64,000 nucleotides of DNA from Phytophthora sp. 'mugwort' (Eukaryota > Oomycota > Peronosporomycetes > Peronosporales > Peronosporaceae): NCBI GenBank assembly GCA_033558025.1, contig JAUCEF010000013.1:3155001-3219000 (forward strand). The letters are read 5' to 3'. The stretch's first letter is position 1. Each line of letters opens with the position of its first letter. The notes beneath the pieces were generated by a model. It was not told the origin of the DNA. It did not search any database and saw nothing but the letters and a program-made list of their open reading frames with translations. Of this stretch, positions 1-11,172 are shown piece by piece. Both the position numbers and the translations under genes were made by a program.

Positions 1-1972
1 ATTTTGATAGCGACTGCATTGGCGTCTTCGCTCAGTACAACACGTCGATCTACAGGAGAAATGGTCAGCTTGGTTGCAATGGAAGTCATGTTTCTTTGGT
101 GATCCGTGTCCGAATCGGTAGTTTGCTCCCGCAGGCGCGGGTTTTCTTCGTGATAGATCATAAATTCCATTGCAAGGTCGAGCAGCGGTCTCAAGATGAT
201 CTCAAACTGCTCGTCCTCTTGAACTTCGTTCCCGGTATCATCCACACAGGCAGCAAATGAAATTCTGTGTTGCTCCAACTCGTTTTCAATGATCATTCGT
301 AACACCTGCATCAATTCAATCCAAGCACAACAGTACGCGGTCGTGTTAGTCGCCGATTGCCATAAATATTAAAAACCGACCTACGCATTCGTACCGCAAA
401 GTGGAAGCGATAAAAGGGAAACTTGCTCGTGAAGCAATAGCACATTGGTGCCATCTTACTCGTCATATTCATGCGGCTTGCTTTGCTGGAAGGTGATGAG
501 GAATTACCACTAAACCAACCTTGCGCCCAGTTAGCGCGAGGGCTCTTCGGTGCTGGACCACCTCCCGATGGTGTATCCGTTGTTGTTACTTCCCTCATAA
601 TTGCAACACAAAAGCCATACAAAACCTCGCCTTTTGCGCCGGTAAGACGGAAGGTGTAGCCGGTTGTCTCCGGGGCCTCCTTGATGTGTTTTTGAAGTGG
701 ATCAATATCGGTAAACCATTTCGATACTGCCACACCTAAAATTGTTTCCGCTTGTTCAGGGGTACACATCGTCAGAGGTACACCCTTCGGAAAGCAGAAG
801 TCAGCGACAGACTCATCAGGTGGATCATTTATTCGCTAACAAGCAACAACATTCGAGTCACAACATAGCAAAAGCAACAGTTCAAACTACAACTCAGCGA
901 CCAGTAGAACCCACGTACGGTTGAAAAGTCGTACAGTAGCTTTGGTTTCCAGTAGCCAGCAAGCCCCGAAAGCTGATGCTGTCGCTCCGTTTCACTGAGA
1001 GCCATCCCCGTTACGAAAAAGCGTTCAAAAATGTGCTCTCTCTTCAAATGCATGGAAAACATGATTGAACGAGCCACATTTTGCAGTTTGTTTGGATGAG
1101 CCCGCGCATGCCACAGATCGCGTGATGACGGTTTGGCATACATAATCCGGTACATGAGGTGTTGCTGCTGCGCGTGATCATTATCAGCGCTGTTCTTTCC
1201 GTCTATTAAGCGTCGTGACGATCCGGAAAAAGCTTCTAAAGCGGAACCGGTGGTCGACGACCGACTCACTCGTCCAGAAATGCCCGTAGTCGTGTTTAAG
1301 TGATACATAAGCGACTGACGGTCTCGTAGCTCCAATGCCAGCGACGGGTTACACGGTACGTTACGGTCGTTAATTCTTGTCAGCGTCTCGGGTTTCCCAT
1401 CTTCAATTTCAGACTCATTTCTCGTTGCGTCCACGAGTGGTGATGGAGTCCCTGGGGCCCGATCGTCACTGCCATCATTATCATCTTCACTCGAGTCGTC
1501 GTCAAAGTCGAACGAGGACAATGTCGGACTTAGTAAAATGGCCGTGTGGTCTGAACTACTGCAATGAGCTCAGATTACCGTCAGATATACCGGTAGTCTC
1601 AACCTGCAGCAACAACTCACCTGAAAAATGAAGAAGATCTCCCCAGTGCTACAGCACCGGCGGGGTCGTTATTCCCGTTTGGATGACGCTCCGTGCGCAC
1701 GACGAGGTCCAACAGGTCCCTTGCTGTCTTCTGACGTCGTCGCTTCTCCACCAGATACTTCTCCCTCCATTTCTGTGCCTCGTACTGTGCCAACGCCAGC
1801 TCGTTCTGTTTCAAGATGCAGCAACGGATGAGCACGAAACCCCAAGGACCAGCTGATCGCTTTAGCACCTAACGCAGCACAGCCAGATAAACATCCTACG
1901 TACCTGCAACTGCTCGAACTTCTCCTGCCAGGCGTCGCCCGCTGCGCTCTCGTCGCTGAAGCGAGAGCTCAT
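1..1972 (-). CDS. DENN-domain protein (3' end outside window)
   Basis: Five exons read on the minus strand with GT-AG junctions and continuous phase: 1972-1904, 1805-1621, 1558-919, 784-395 and 305 to the window edge. The first residues (MSSRFSDES) lead into a charged stretch resembling a coiled coil, then an acidic serine-rich linker. The end of exon 3 and exon 4 carry the uDENN pattern: KPKLLYDFS, then LYGFCV and CYCFTSKFPFYRF. DENN proteins are exchange factors for Rab GTPases in membrane traffic; that role is inferred from the family. The central DENN core continues in exon 5 and beyond the window. The start at 1972 is the first ATG in the coiled-coil frame; an additional upstream exon cannot be excluded. 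Confidence 0.8.
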
Positions 1973-2153
1973 AAAGATGGGCAGATGTTTTTTTAGTATG
2001 AGCTTTTGTAAAGTGTTCCCAGACTTGTAACCACAACGATAATAACGGAGAAGTTTCAACGACAATACAGCTATAAGAAGCCTGTTACAGCAACATAAAA
2101 GCAACCTGCTGGCATTTTGCTTTTCCGACTCAATAATCAAAAACCAGCGCTTA

Positions 2154-4652
2154 CTACAAAATGGTACAGCGGCCCTCGCTCGCCTTGTGTTCGTCTCGCT
2201 CGACGTCCTTCATTTCCGTGTCCTCATCGGGAGCCGCCACACCACCAGCTTTCAGACTCTGCTCCATCTGAACAAAACACAAAACACAATATCAGTACAT
2301 CTCGCAGCACTGGGCAACTCATCGCCGACGTACCAGCTCCTTGGTGAAAAGGAACGATCTGTCCACCGAGAACTCGTTACCGTTATCATATTGAATCAGG
2401 TACATGTCATTGTCCAGACTCTTCAGCACCACACCACGGGAAAACTGCGTAAAGTTCTCGCCCACAGAGAAGTTCGAATATACGGTAGATCCAACAGCAA
2501 ATTCGTGACAAGGCTCGACTGGTTCCGGTAGCGAAGATGCAACTCGCGTTTCACTGCTACGCGTGGCATTGGTCTTGTCTTTCGTCCTTGACGACTCCCC
2601 CTTTGGTGACGTTGGCCCATTCTCACGTTCCTTCTCCGCTCTTGGCAAGCTGATAATTTCATTCGGAGCAGCAATGGCTGAAATCGCCGTTCGGTATGGC
2701 GTAAGTGCTTCGACATGGCGGTTGGTGAATACGGGGATAGTAAATACTGGGACAAGCTGCTCGTCCAATGTATTTGCTGCGACGAACCCCGCAATAGCAG
2801 GCTCTGGCTCCGTTTGTTGGACTTGTTGTATTTCGACAGCCACAATACCACCTGCAGCTTCCTCGATCGTCGTCACAAACTTCTTCATAACGTCCTGCAT
2901 TGGCCCACTCAGCTGCAGCCACAACGCCTTGAATTCACGGATCAGCACAAGACGTACCGACTCTGGTAGCACTGCCTGTTTGTCTTCCCATAGCTTCTGC
3001 TGGCCGTCAGCAATCTCCATGATTATTTGCATTGAACTCTGCGTCACGCCAATGAACTCACGAATACGCTGCTCGATATCTCCTTTCTTAATCGGCGCCG
3101 AGTCACCGAAGTACTCATTGTGGGCTGCTAAGGCTTTCTCCTGTTTTTGCAGTTCTTCCTTGGCTTTCGACTGCTGGATCGAGTGGAATTCATAGTAACG
3201 ACAAAGTGTACGCGTGAGCATCGGGATAAAGCTTTTCAAAGCCGCCGTCGCGCGGGCCTCAGAGTTTGCACGTGCTTCGTCAAGACTCCTCAACGAGCTC
3301 TCAAGTGCTTCAACACGCCGATCGCGAACTTTTCGGAGCAGAATTGCGAGGTTTTTGTGGAATGCCAATGCATGCTCAGCAACCTTCAATGCGCGCACAG
3401 ACTCCTCTACTCGTCGTTTACACTCGCTCAGCGAGCTCCATACTGCTTGCACTTCAACATCATCCGTCTGCCAGACCTCAACGCACGAGCGGAGTTGTGC
3501 ACATGTTTCCGTCTCACCCTCATCCAATAATTCTTTGCGTAATTTCTCCGAGAATTCCAAAATCTGCGATGATCGGGTTTCCTTCATCTGCTTTGCCTCC
3601 ACCAACGTGACTTCGGCCTCCTTCACATGACGAGTGTAGATATCCATGAGGTCAGTCAGTTTCTGACTCAAGACTTCGAATACCTCCTCTATCTCGGCCT
3701 TCTCTTTGCCATTCTTATCGCCCGACTGAGCAAACCAAGCCAGTCGATCCATGTAACTCTTGCAGGCTGAAGACAGGCATTCGATGGCGGCCTTCGCAGC
3801 ACTGGCGCGAGCATATGCACTTAACTCCGCCGCCTGACCCTCGGTTTGCGCAACAGCTGCCACTTCCTCGTCCTTCATCGACAACACTTTATCTGGTGGC
3901 AAGAACACCCCAGAATCGTTAGCATTGGCCGTGGTTGATGGCAGATTAGCCGCCACCTCCACAATTAGTGCGGCTCCTTGCGTCTGGACCTCCTGAGCAT
4001 TTTGGGTCTTCACGTCCTTCACCCACGTGGCCAAGGCATCCACCGTCAGATTCAAATGCATCGCAAAATCCAGTAATGCTGGCACCTGCAGACTCGCCCA
4101 CACTTGGTTCACCCAGTCTGGGTTGCGCAGAGGCTGTCTAGCAGCCACACGGTCCTCCACTGTCTGCAGCAGCAGCTGCTGCGCTCTAGAGTGATCTGTT
4201 GCTGTGGGCAGCCCCTCCGAGTCTGGTTGTGTGTGCGGGGTGGTATCCTTGACGTTCTTCTCCTCTTCTTCGTTCTCCTCCGCCTTCTCCTCGCTGTCCA
4301 CCTGCGAGAACGTCAGGTCCTTGTGCCTCTTGCTGGGCGTGTCGCTCTCGTCCGCGAACGACGCACTCAGGCGCCGCTTCTCTCGCTCTGGCGTTGTCAT
4401 GCTTGTTTCGCTCGTGACTTCGGGCGCGGACGCACGGATCGCAACCGATAGAGGCTGGCGGCGAATGGTCTTTAGATACTGAAAGGCGTCCTCTGTGTGG
4501 TTGTTGCAGGCGCGCAGTGCTCCCACGAGCTCCTGGTTGCTCGGTGGTGGCTCAAACTCGTACAATGCCAGCACACGCAGCTGTTCCATCTCCCGCAAAC
4601 TCGGCGTGTCTCGAGGCCTCTCCCGGCGCGAGTGCCACGTCCCCACTGCCAT
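2154..4652 (-). CDS. Coiled-coil protein with Tudor-like end and CaaX tail
   Basis: Two exons (4652-2334 and 2267-2154) give about 810 residues. The N-terminus holds a roughly 45-residue helical segment that looks UBA-like, followed by an acidic linker with basic patches, a long alpha-helical coiled-coil centre, and near the end of exon 1 a small Tudor-like beta module (GVVLKSLDNDMYLIQYDNG). Without the intron the frame stops after KELVRRR. Splicing at CTG|GTACG to the small second exon adds 37 residues ending in CTIL, a CaaX box whose final Leu favours geranylgeranylation in known systems. I do not recognise the family. A second in-frame Met lies 21 codons downstream of the chosen start. Confidence 0.7.
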
Positions 4653-4782
4653 ATTTTTCGGGCCCCTTACAGTTAATGGAGCCTACTGCAAAAACTCCGA
4701 ACTCGAGCATACAAAATATCGAAAAGGAAAATAGTATACGGTGTATATCGTATACATGCTCAAATATGATTGGGATGTTGCT

Positions 4783-5752
4783 CTAATAGGTGTCATCTTC
4801 GCCATCTTCTTTCTCGAGCTGGTGCGAGATAACGGCTGTGACGCACCACTTGCCATCCAGAGGATCTTTCTCCAGCTGCAGTATAGTATACTGGCCCAGC
4901 CGCAGAGAGCCTGCAACCGCAACCGCAAAGTCAATCCACATCTGTCAGAAGTCATAAGACGGATGCCCTGATAGCTACCTGGATAAATCAACGGAAGCTG
5001 GGCGTGTGGATGCTGGTCGCTTCCACCAAGGATTTCAATCGCGCGAGGCTCCTCTGGCTTGTTGGACTGCAACATCGGCAGCAGACCAGCGAAGAATGAG
5101 CTCTCCAACGCAGGTAGCCGAGTCTTGACCGCCGAGTCACGCAGCACCAGCACCATGTCACGGTCCTGCATAGGGTTTTTGCCATCGTTCACCAATCTGT
5201 CAGCAAGCAGGTCAAACAAGACAGCTTTAGTCACCATCGTTTTGACGCTCCTCGTCAACCACGTCTACTTGAAATATCGCGCTTCGCCCATGATAGTCAC
5301 GCCCTCAATAAGGTGCTCTTCTCGGCAATAAACATTGGACGAGTATTGTGTCAATGACGGTGCCGATACGGCGATGCTGCGCGTCGTGGGCGGGTCGTTC
5401 TGCATAATGACACAACCATCGCACGCATGCCAGTCAGCTCCTGCGTTAGCACCAAGCTTCATCATTGAGCAAGACAGTAGCATACGTCGTCGGGGATGTA
5501 GAGAACGCGGCAGATGATCATCTCGAGTCGCGAGATGAGCGCCATCATGTCTCCTTCGCCGGCCGCCACTGTCTCGAATGTCTCGTAGTCATGCGTTCCG
5601 CGCTTGGCCACCAGGCCGCCGGTCACGAGCACGGCGTCCACGTCGCAATCCTCTAAGCTAACTAGCTCCTCACACAGCTGGTTCACAAGCGGGATCTGGC
5701 CGTCCAGGTCGTTTAGCAGCAGGAGCTTCACCTTGGTGGCGTTGCTGCGCAT
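4783..5752 (-). CDS. Metallophosphoesterase-like protein with lost metal ligands
   Basis: Four exons (5752-5486, 5399-5269, 5196-4979, 4910-4783) join in phase to 247 residues. The fold signature of calcineurin-like phosphoesterases is visible: a strand ending LLLLNDLDGQ, then AVLVTGGLV, then VLYIPDDNDPPTT across the first junction. In active enzymes these positions read DxH, GDxxD and GNHD/E; here the His, Asp and His ligands are replaced, so an inactive, structural role is likely (inference). An apparent in-frame stop after ARYFK disappears when a 72-nt intron with a branch-like CTAAAG and CTGACAG acceptor is removed, so the gene is intact. An alternative in-frame Met lies at 5806. Confidence 0.7.
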
Positions 5753-6031
5753 CGTCGTTGTCGGTTTGCTCAAGCATAATTTAGGTGCATGAAGTATGTG
5801 GACCACGCTTTGTCAGTTGGGCCAATCAGATGGTATACATGTATGCTCGTCTGAGTTCATTATCATAATAACATTGGCGCAAAAGCTCTGCCATGATCCA
5901 TGATTCATGCTGCCATCATGGATCATGGTAATGGCAGCAGCCTTTGTTGCGCTAAAGTGGGTAGCTCTAACACTATTCATCGCAAGCTATAATATATTGT
6001 GTGGGACTTCGGTGTCCGTGAGTACCGCGTG

Positions 6032-6136
6032 CTGTAGAGTCCGTTCATTATTGACCCCGTTCTAGTTCGGCACGGCAGTCCCGTGTCCCATGACCATGAC
6101 AGGACCCCCGGTCCTGAAATGAGCGGACTATACATC
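6032..6136. repeat. Possible small MITE with inverted ends
   Basis: The left end GTAGAGTCCGTTCATT and the reverse complement of the right end, GTATAGTCCGCTCATT, differ at two of 16 positions. They bracket about 100 bp with further GGTCC and GGACC pairings. A TA dinucleotide occurs at both edges, which would fit a Tc1/mariner-type target duplication. No other copy was recognised in the window, so the call is tentative. Confidence 0.35.
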
Positions 6137-6149
6137 TATCGGTGACGCA

Positions 6150-6196
6150 TGACATTGTCCTGCCGATCCACCACAAAATCGGCACGGACAATGTCA
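6150..6196. repeat. Long stem-loop, 18-bp arms
   Basis: TGACATTGTCC followed by TGCCGAT pairs with ATCGGCA and GGACAATGTCA across a 10-nt loop (6168-6177), with a single bulged base. It lies in an intergenic region between divergent genes, so it is not an obvious terminator. It could be the core of a mobile element remnant or a structured transcript. Confidence 0.6.
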
Positions 6197-6454
6197 GCGA
6201 GGGGGGGGGCTCGTGTCGAGAGTGTCATTTTCAAATGGAGCTGGTGTATATCGCTCGGCGTTAAGTCGAGTGATGCGAAGCACTATACTAAAGTATACAG
6301 TAGGCTCTCTATGCGTACTAATAGTAGCTTCCACTGAGCAAGGTGGTCTGTCGCCAGCGTGTTCAACCTGCTCGTCGCAGTACGGGAGCCGGATTATATG
6401 TGTGCACACTTTGTATTGGGGAGCGGCAATTTACTAAACACTGAGTCTTCCATT

Positions 6455-6485
6455 TAAATAGGTATGAAAGTTTCATACCTATTTA
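6455..6485. repeat. Perfect palindrome, 15-bp arms
   Basis: Arms 6455-6469 and 6471-6485 are exact reverse complements around a single central G (TAAATAGGTATGAAA on the left). It lies about 480 bp upstream of the PP2C start codon. Function unknown: a dimeric DNA-binding site or a remnant of an inverted duplication are possible. Confidence 0.6.
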
Positions 6486-6878
6486 CTGAATTTTATATTT
6501 ATATGTCCCGAGGCACAAATAAGCTGCACATCTGCTGCAGCGACAGCAGTCATGGAACGCCAGCGTGTTGATTCTTCCCATTGCCGACACTCCACAAGAA
6601 ACCACCCGCATCGTCCAGCTTTATTTAGGCAGAGCAAGTACCGTGACGTTCGTTCATCCCGGTTTTTTGCTGTTGCCATCTGAAAAAAAAAACGTTCGGA
6701 CGGCAGCACCGCCGTATACCCGGATAACTCGTCGCTACCGCCGCTCCACACTTTCTATGAATATGGCGGATCTGAAATAGATCGGTAAACGAATTTTCCC
6801 ATGCGTGACGTATACGTCGTCGACCGTTAGTGCCGGGGTTGCAAATGGGATGGGGAGCGGGAAGGCCCCCTAACGCGC

Positions 6879-6887
6879 TCCATTCCT
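6879..6887 (+). promoter_or_regulatory. Candidate oomycete initiator
   Basis: TCCATTCCT, followed by pyrimidine-rich DNA, resembles the oomycete initiator consensus (YCAYTYY). It lies about 80 nt upstream of the PP2C start codon. Sequence match only; no TATA box is evident. Confidence 0.3.
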
Positions 6888-6965
6888 CGGGATCCCGCAC
6901 TCACTTCCTCTTCACTCGTCCTCGCCCGAGTCCCTATTTCTCGTGTTGGCAGGCCTCCATCAGCC

Positions 6966-7985
6966 ATGAACGCCGCGCAGTACTTGCTGGACCGCATGCG
7001 CACGTGCAAGGCGATGCACGAGATTGGCGACAAGAAGGTGCGCGGCTTCTTTTCGTCTGTGGGAAGCGCCACGCACTCGTTCCACGGCGACGACGCCGTG
7101 GGCTTCGGACCGGGTTACATGGTAGTGGCGGACGGCGTGTCGGGCACCATGAAGGCCTCGGGCGTTCTGGCGCGCATGCTCGTGGCCGAGACGCTCACAG
7201 CTTTAGCTAAGCTGCGCAAGCGCTCGCGAGAGGAGCCCTTATGCGCCGAGGACTTCAGTCAGAGCATTCAGGTGGCGATCAAGAGCGCGCGAAAACTAGC
7301 CAAGCGCAAAGGGCGACTCGACTCGACCATCTCGGCTGTTTTCTTCGACGAGACCTTGCGCCAGATGTTCGTGTACACAATCGGCGACTGCAAGTGCGTG
7401 GTATTCCGCGGCGCCGAGCTCGTGTTCGAGAGCGACTCTATTATCTACGACTTCAATGTTCCTGCCGTGGTGTCCAGCAACCAGGCTATTAATTACACTG
7501 CAGAGGTGCTGATACAGACCTTCGAGTATGAGGCAGGAGACGTGTGTCTGTTATTCTCAGACGGCGTGCACGACAACTTGTACGTGGATGATATCGCTGC
7601 GTGTGTCGCCTCGGCATCGAGCTTGCCGTCGTCTCTGGCCAAGGGCGAAGCGGCGGAGGATATAGCGCGAAGGACAGTACAACGCGCCAAGGAAACCTTC
7701 GCATGCAACACAGAATACATCCCGTTCGCTATTTCAGCTGCGGGTTTCTGCCGCGAGGCACTAACCGAGCTCGAGGCCAACAAAACAGTGGATTCCGAGG
7801 AGCTCGAGCGATTTCGGCAAAAGTGCGAGGCCATTCCATCTTTAGACGTGAAGCGTGCGGCTTTTGCCAAGGAACGACGTGTTCGCCAGCTAGCATTCTA
7901 TAGTGCGTCCAACCTGCTTGCCTTTGCGCATAAGAAGCAGGGCAAGCGCGATGACATTTCCGTGTGTGCAGCAGTCCTCGCATGA
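6966..7985 (+). CDS. PP2C-family protein phosphatase
   Basis: Uninterrupted 339-residue frame. PPM-type Ser/Thr phosphatase motifs appear in order: HGDDAVGFG (residues 40-48), VADGVSG (54-60, metal-binding Asp-Gly), TIGDCKCVVF (138-147), LLFSDGVHDN (196-205) and KRDDISV near the C-terminus, which supplies the last metal-binding Asp. The overall layout resembles the mitochondrial/azurin-like PTC7 branch of the family rather than classical PP2Calpha, but I see no clear targeting peptide. The family removes phosphate from Ser/Thr using two Mn or Mg ions. The start codon is preceded by pyrimidine-rich DNA with a candidate initiator. Confidence 0.9.
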   Translation: MNAAQYLLDRMRTCKAMHEIGDKKVRGFFSSVGSATHSFHGDDAVGFGPGYMVVADGVSGTMKASGVLARMLVAETLTALAKLRKRSREEPLCAEDFSQSIQVAIKSARKLAKRKGRLDSTISAVFFDETLRQMFVYTIGDCKCVVFRGAELVFESDSIIYDFNVPAVVSSNQAINYTAEVLIQTFEYEAGDVCLLFSDGVHDNLYVDDIAACVASASSLPSSLAKGEAAEDIARRTVQRAKETFACNTEYIPFAISAAGFCREALTELEANKTVDSEELERFRQKCEAIPSLDVKRAAFAKERRVRQLAFYSASNLLAFAHKKQGKRDDISVCAAVLA

Positions 7986-8445
7986 TCATGTCCCAATGGC
8001 AGGCATCATTTCACCACGCAGGCTGGTTCGAGACCCCCATGCGGTCGATCAAGCACCACCACCATACAGACAGATTCAAACCAGATAGTATGACTATGAA
8101 ATTAGTAAGACACGATATATTAGCTTCGGTAACGTTACTGTATTCGCAATTTGCCATTGTCCCTAACAGACGTACTTAAGTATTACGCTGGAAACCCTCC
8201 GGTAATTAATGTAGTATTACGTAGTATAGTACTATTGTTAATATAGTACTATGCTAACTGATTTATATTTTAAGACGAAATTACATTTTGCTTTACTTCG
8301 GTAATTTTCTGTGGTTTTCTATAAATGTATATATTTTTATCATCTTATGAAATCAAATTTACTACAGTCCGTATCTGTACAGTGTACTGTAGTACCTTTC
8401 CTCGTGGCCAGTGAAGTGCGTCATTTTTCCAACAGCAGCAGCAAC
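7986..8445. other. Intergenic, AT-rich with palindromes
   Basis: This 460-bp AT-rich stretch separates the PP2C and NSUN2 genes. Around 8210-8260 two overlapping palindromic blocks built on TATAGTACTAT can fold together. A pyrimidine-rich initiator-like site lies at 8421-8430. No gene seen. Confidence 0.6.
8421..8430 (+). promoter_or_regulatory. Candidate oomycete initiator of NSUN2 gene
   Basis: TCATTTTTCC followed by AAC matches the oomycete initiator plus the flanking promoter region. It lies only about 25 nt upstream of the chosen ATG, which implies a very short 5' leader, typical of oomycete genes. Consensus match only. Confidence 0.4.
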
Positions 8446-10851
8446 ATGGGCAAGCGATCGCATAACGGACGAGGCGGAGGCCGCGGCGGCGGCCGTGGCA
8501 GCAAGAAGCCGCGCGCTGAAGGCAAGGCGGGGGACTGGCGTGCCGACAAGTTTGCGGATTGGGTGTACGAGAACGAAAACTTCGACGCGTACTACAAGGC
8601 GCAGGACATCATGGCAGACGCGGACTGGAACGCCTTTAAGAAGGCGCTAGCCACGCCGCTGCCGACGACCTTCCGTATCAATAGCTCGTGTCCGTTCGCT
8701 GATCGGTAAGTTGCCCGTCAAATTGCACCAGTTCATTGAAGCTCTGCGACTCATTTTTGTGTGTTTTTCGTGCGTCGGTGCAGCATCCGCGAGCACATCA
8801 AGCAAGATTTCAAGTTCGATGGCCTGGTGGTGGACGACGAGCCCGTGGAACCCATTAGCTCCGTGCCCTGGTACCCTGACAGCCGCGGTTTTACGTGGTC
8901 GGTGGAGCGCCGTCGTGTGCGCAAGCTGCCGATCCTGAAAGAGTTCCAGTCGTGGCTCGTGGAGCTGTCGAACAGCGGCAGCATCACCCGCCAGGAGGCA
9001 GTGAGCATGATCCCACCTCTTGTGCTGGGCGTGGAGCCGCACCACAAGATACTAGACATGTGCGCAGCCCCTGGTTCCAAGACGTCCCAGCTGCTCGAGT
9101 CGCTACACTCGCAGGAGTTCGCGACGGGTAAGACCCCGACCGGTGTCGTGGTGGCCAACGACGTGGACCTCAAGCGTGCGTACATGCTCGTCCATCAGTC
9201 TAAACGTATCAGCTCGCCGGCATTGCTTGTGACTTGCCATGAAGCTCAGAACATCCCGTTCCTTGGCAAGGACGGAATAGAGAGCGAGGGTTTTTTCGAC
9301 CGCATTTTGTGCGACGCGCCGTGCAGTGGGGACGGCACGCTGCGTAAGAACCCGCTCATCTGGAAGAACTGGAGCGCCAAGAATGGTATTGCGCTGCATC
9401 CGCTTCAGCTACAGATTGCCAAGCGCGGAGCGACGCTGCTGAAAATTGGTGGCAATATGTGCTATTCAACGTGCACGTTCAACCCACTAGAGAACGAAGC
9501 CGTGGTGGCTGACCTGCTGCGCTGGAGCAAGGGATCGCTGAAGCTTGTGGATGTGTCCAACACGCTGCCGCTGCTGAAGCGCCGTCCTGGCATCAGTACC
9601 TGGAAAGTAATGGACTCAAAGCTGAAGGAATACACGTCCTACGAGAACTACGTTGAAGAGAACGTGAAGGACAAGATCAAGGACAAAATCCGTGCCACAA
9701 TGTTCCCGCCTACGGAGAAGGAGGCTGCGGATCTTCACTTGGAGCGCTGCATGCGCTGTCTGCCTCAGGACGAGAACACTGGCGGTTTTTTCATCTGTCT
9801 GTTGAAGAAGGTGGCGCCTACTCCAGATGACAAGGAAGAAACCACCTCGGACAAGGCTGAGGATGTGGCTACCAAGTCCGATATGGCTGCTGTTAAGACG
9901 GAAGACACCGAGGTGAAGCAAGAAACAGCTCCGTCAAGCGATGCTACGCCTAATGACACTACGGTTGATGCTGAGGAGCAAAAGTCTGCTTCGAACGACG
10001 CCGGCACTGAGAATGCGAAGCCGCGGATAAACCGTCGCGATGATCGCCGCAACAAGAAGGGCGAAGTGTACGTGGCGTTCGGTTCCCACAACTGGGCTAG
10101 CGTGCGTGAGTATTATGATATCGCCCCTGCCTTCTCGACGGAACAGTTGATCACTCGTTCGGAGGACGCAAAGTCCGTCACGTTTGTGACGGAGAGCATC
10201 ACGATGGCTCTGCTGGAGGAGATGAAGCGTAAGAAGCTCAAGGTTGTGTACGCTGGTCTTAAGATGTTCGAACGCAATGAGACGACGGAGGGTGGCAAGG
10301 TCTACCGCATGTGCCAGGCTGGTCTGGCTCACATTCTGCCGTTCATGAACAAGCGTAAGGTTAAAGTCTCGACGAAAGACTTCCAAATGATGCTGGAGCG
10401 ACTTGGTGACTTGCTGGACTTTGACGAATTTGAGCCTGCCACGCGGCAGTATTTCGAGCATGCTCCGATCGGTAGCGTAGTGTGCATGCTTGATCGCCCG
10501 GGTCAGTCCAACGTTGAGTACGTATCCCCAACTAATACCGGAAATTTGTTCGGGAGTGTCTTTACTTATCTAACGGTTATACTTTTGATGTTGAGCAGGT
10601 CAAAGGTGATGAACGTGGTTGTGTGGCGTGGCCGTAACTCTGCAAATGTGATGGCTGCCAAGGCGGATGTGGCCGTGCTCCTGGGAACGATGAAAGAATT
10701 GAAGATCTACAGCATTGCCGTGCAGGAGGCTGTAATGGAAGCCAAGAAGGTGAAGGACGAGGAACGTGCTGCTCGTGATGAAAAGAATGCAGAAGAGACA
10801 AAGAATGAGGTCAAGAAAATGGATAAAGCCGACGCTACGCCCGCCATCTAA
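8446..10851 (+). CDS. NSUN2: RNA cytosine-5 methyltransferase, NSUN2/Trm4 type
   Basis: Three exons (8446-8705, 8784-10517, 10599-10851) encode 748 residues; both introns are 78-81 nt and the second is a multiple of three, so it reads through without a stop. The basic Gly-Arg-rich N-terminus suggests nuclear or RNA-binding function. The SAM pocket LDMCAAPGSKT, motif IV DAPCSGDGT and motif VI CYSTCTFNP are present with both catalytic cysteines. N-terminal DWVYENENFDAYY and the C-terminal domain after an acidic, low-complexity insert match the NSUN2/Trm4 architecture. The family methylates C5 of cytosine in tRNA anticodon and variable loops. Confidence 0.93.
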
Positions 10852-11172
10852 CCGGGGAGAGGCAATTACGCATTAACTATCTCTACGACTTGTGACGACA
10901 AAAGTAGGTACCGATAGACAATTGCACTTTTTAACAGCTTGGAGGACCAATTTGCATCCTGTAAAACTTTGGTTGAACAAAATATAGGGCAAGGCTACAT
11001 GTAGTTAATTCTGACGTGTCTAAATGGTGATCAGGAATAGCAAAATCACCTCGTCCTCCTTCCTTTTTTTCTTGCCTGTTGCTTGGCTGTCTATTTCTGC
11101 TCAGGACAAGAGCAAGACCGACGTCGTGCTGGCAATATTTCGAAGAAACTCAGGTTTGGAGCGTAGTGTACA
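10852..11172. other. Short intergenic region
   Basis: About 320 bp between two genes in the same orientation. A short open frame begins at 11,024 with a hydrophobic start, but it overlaps the 5' part of the next gene in another frame and looks fortuitous. Nothing else seen. Confidence 0.5.

Larger units (their letters stand above)
5753..6965. other. Intergenic region with hairpins and a possible MITE
   Basis: No convincing gene lies between the divergent phosphoesterase-like and PP2C genes. Three structured stretches are visible: a pair of inverted termini around 6032-6136, a long stem-loop at 6150-6196 and a perfect palindrome at 6455-6485, each listed separately. An imperfect inverted repeat also surrounds 5890-5938. 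The short open frames in the region have no recognisable features. Confidence 0.6.

Noticed and set aside
5196..5399. Premature stop in the phosphoesterase-like gene
   Set aside because: The TAG falls inside a well-formed 72-nt intron whose removal restores the frame.
10518..10598. Extra 27 residues in the NSUN2 protein
   Set aside because: The segment is an 81-nt intron with GTACGT donor and TTGAGCAG acceptor that happens to be free of stops; it lacks family similarity.
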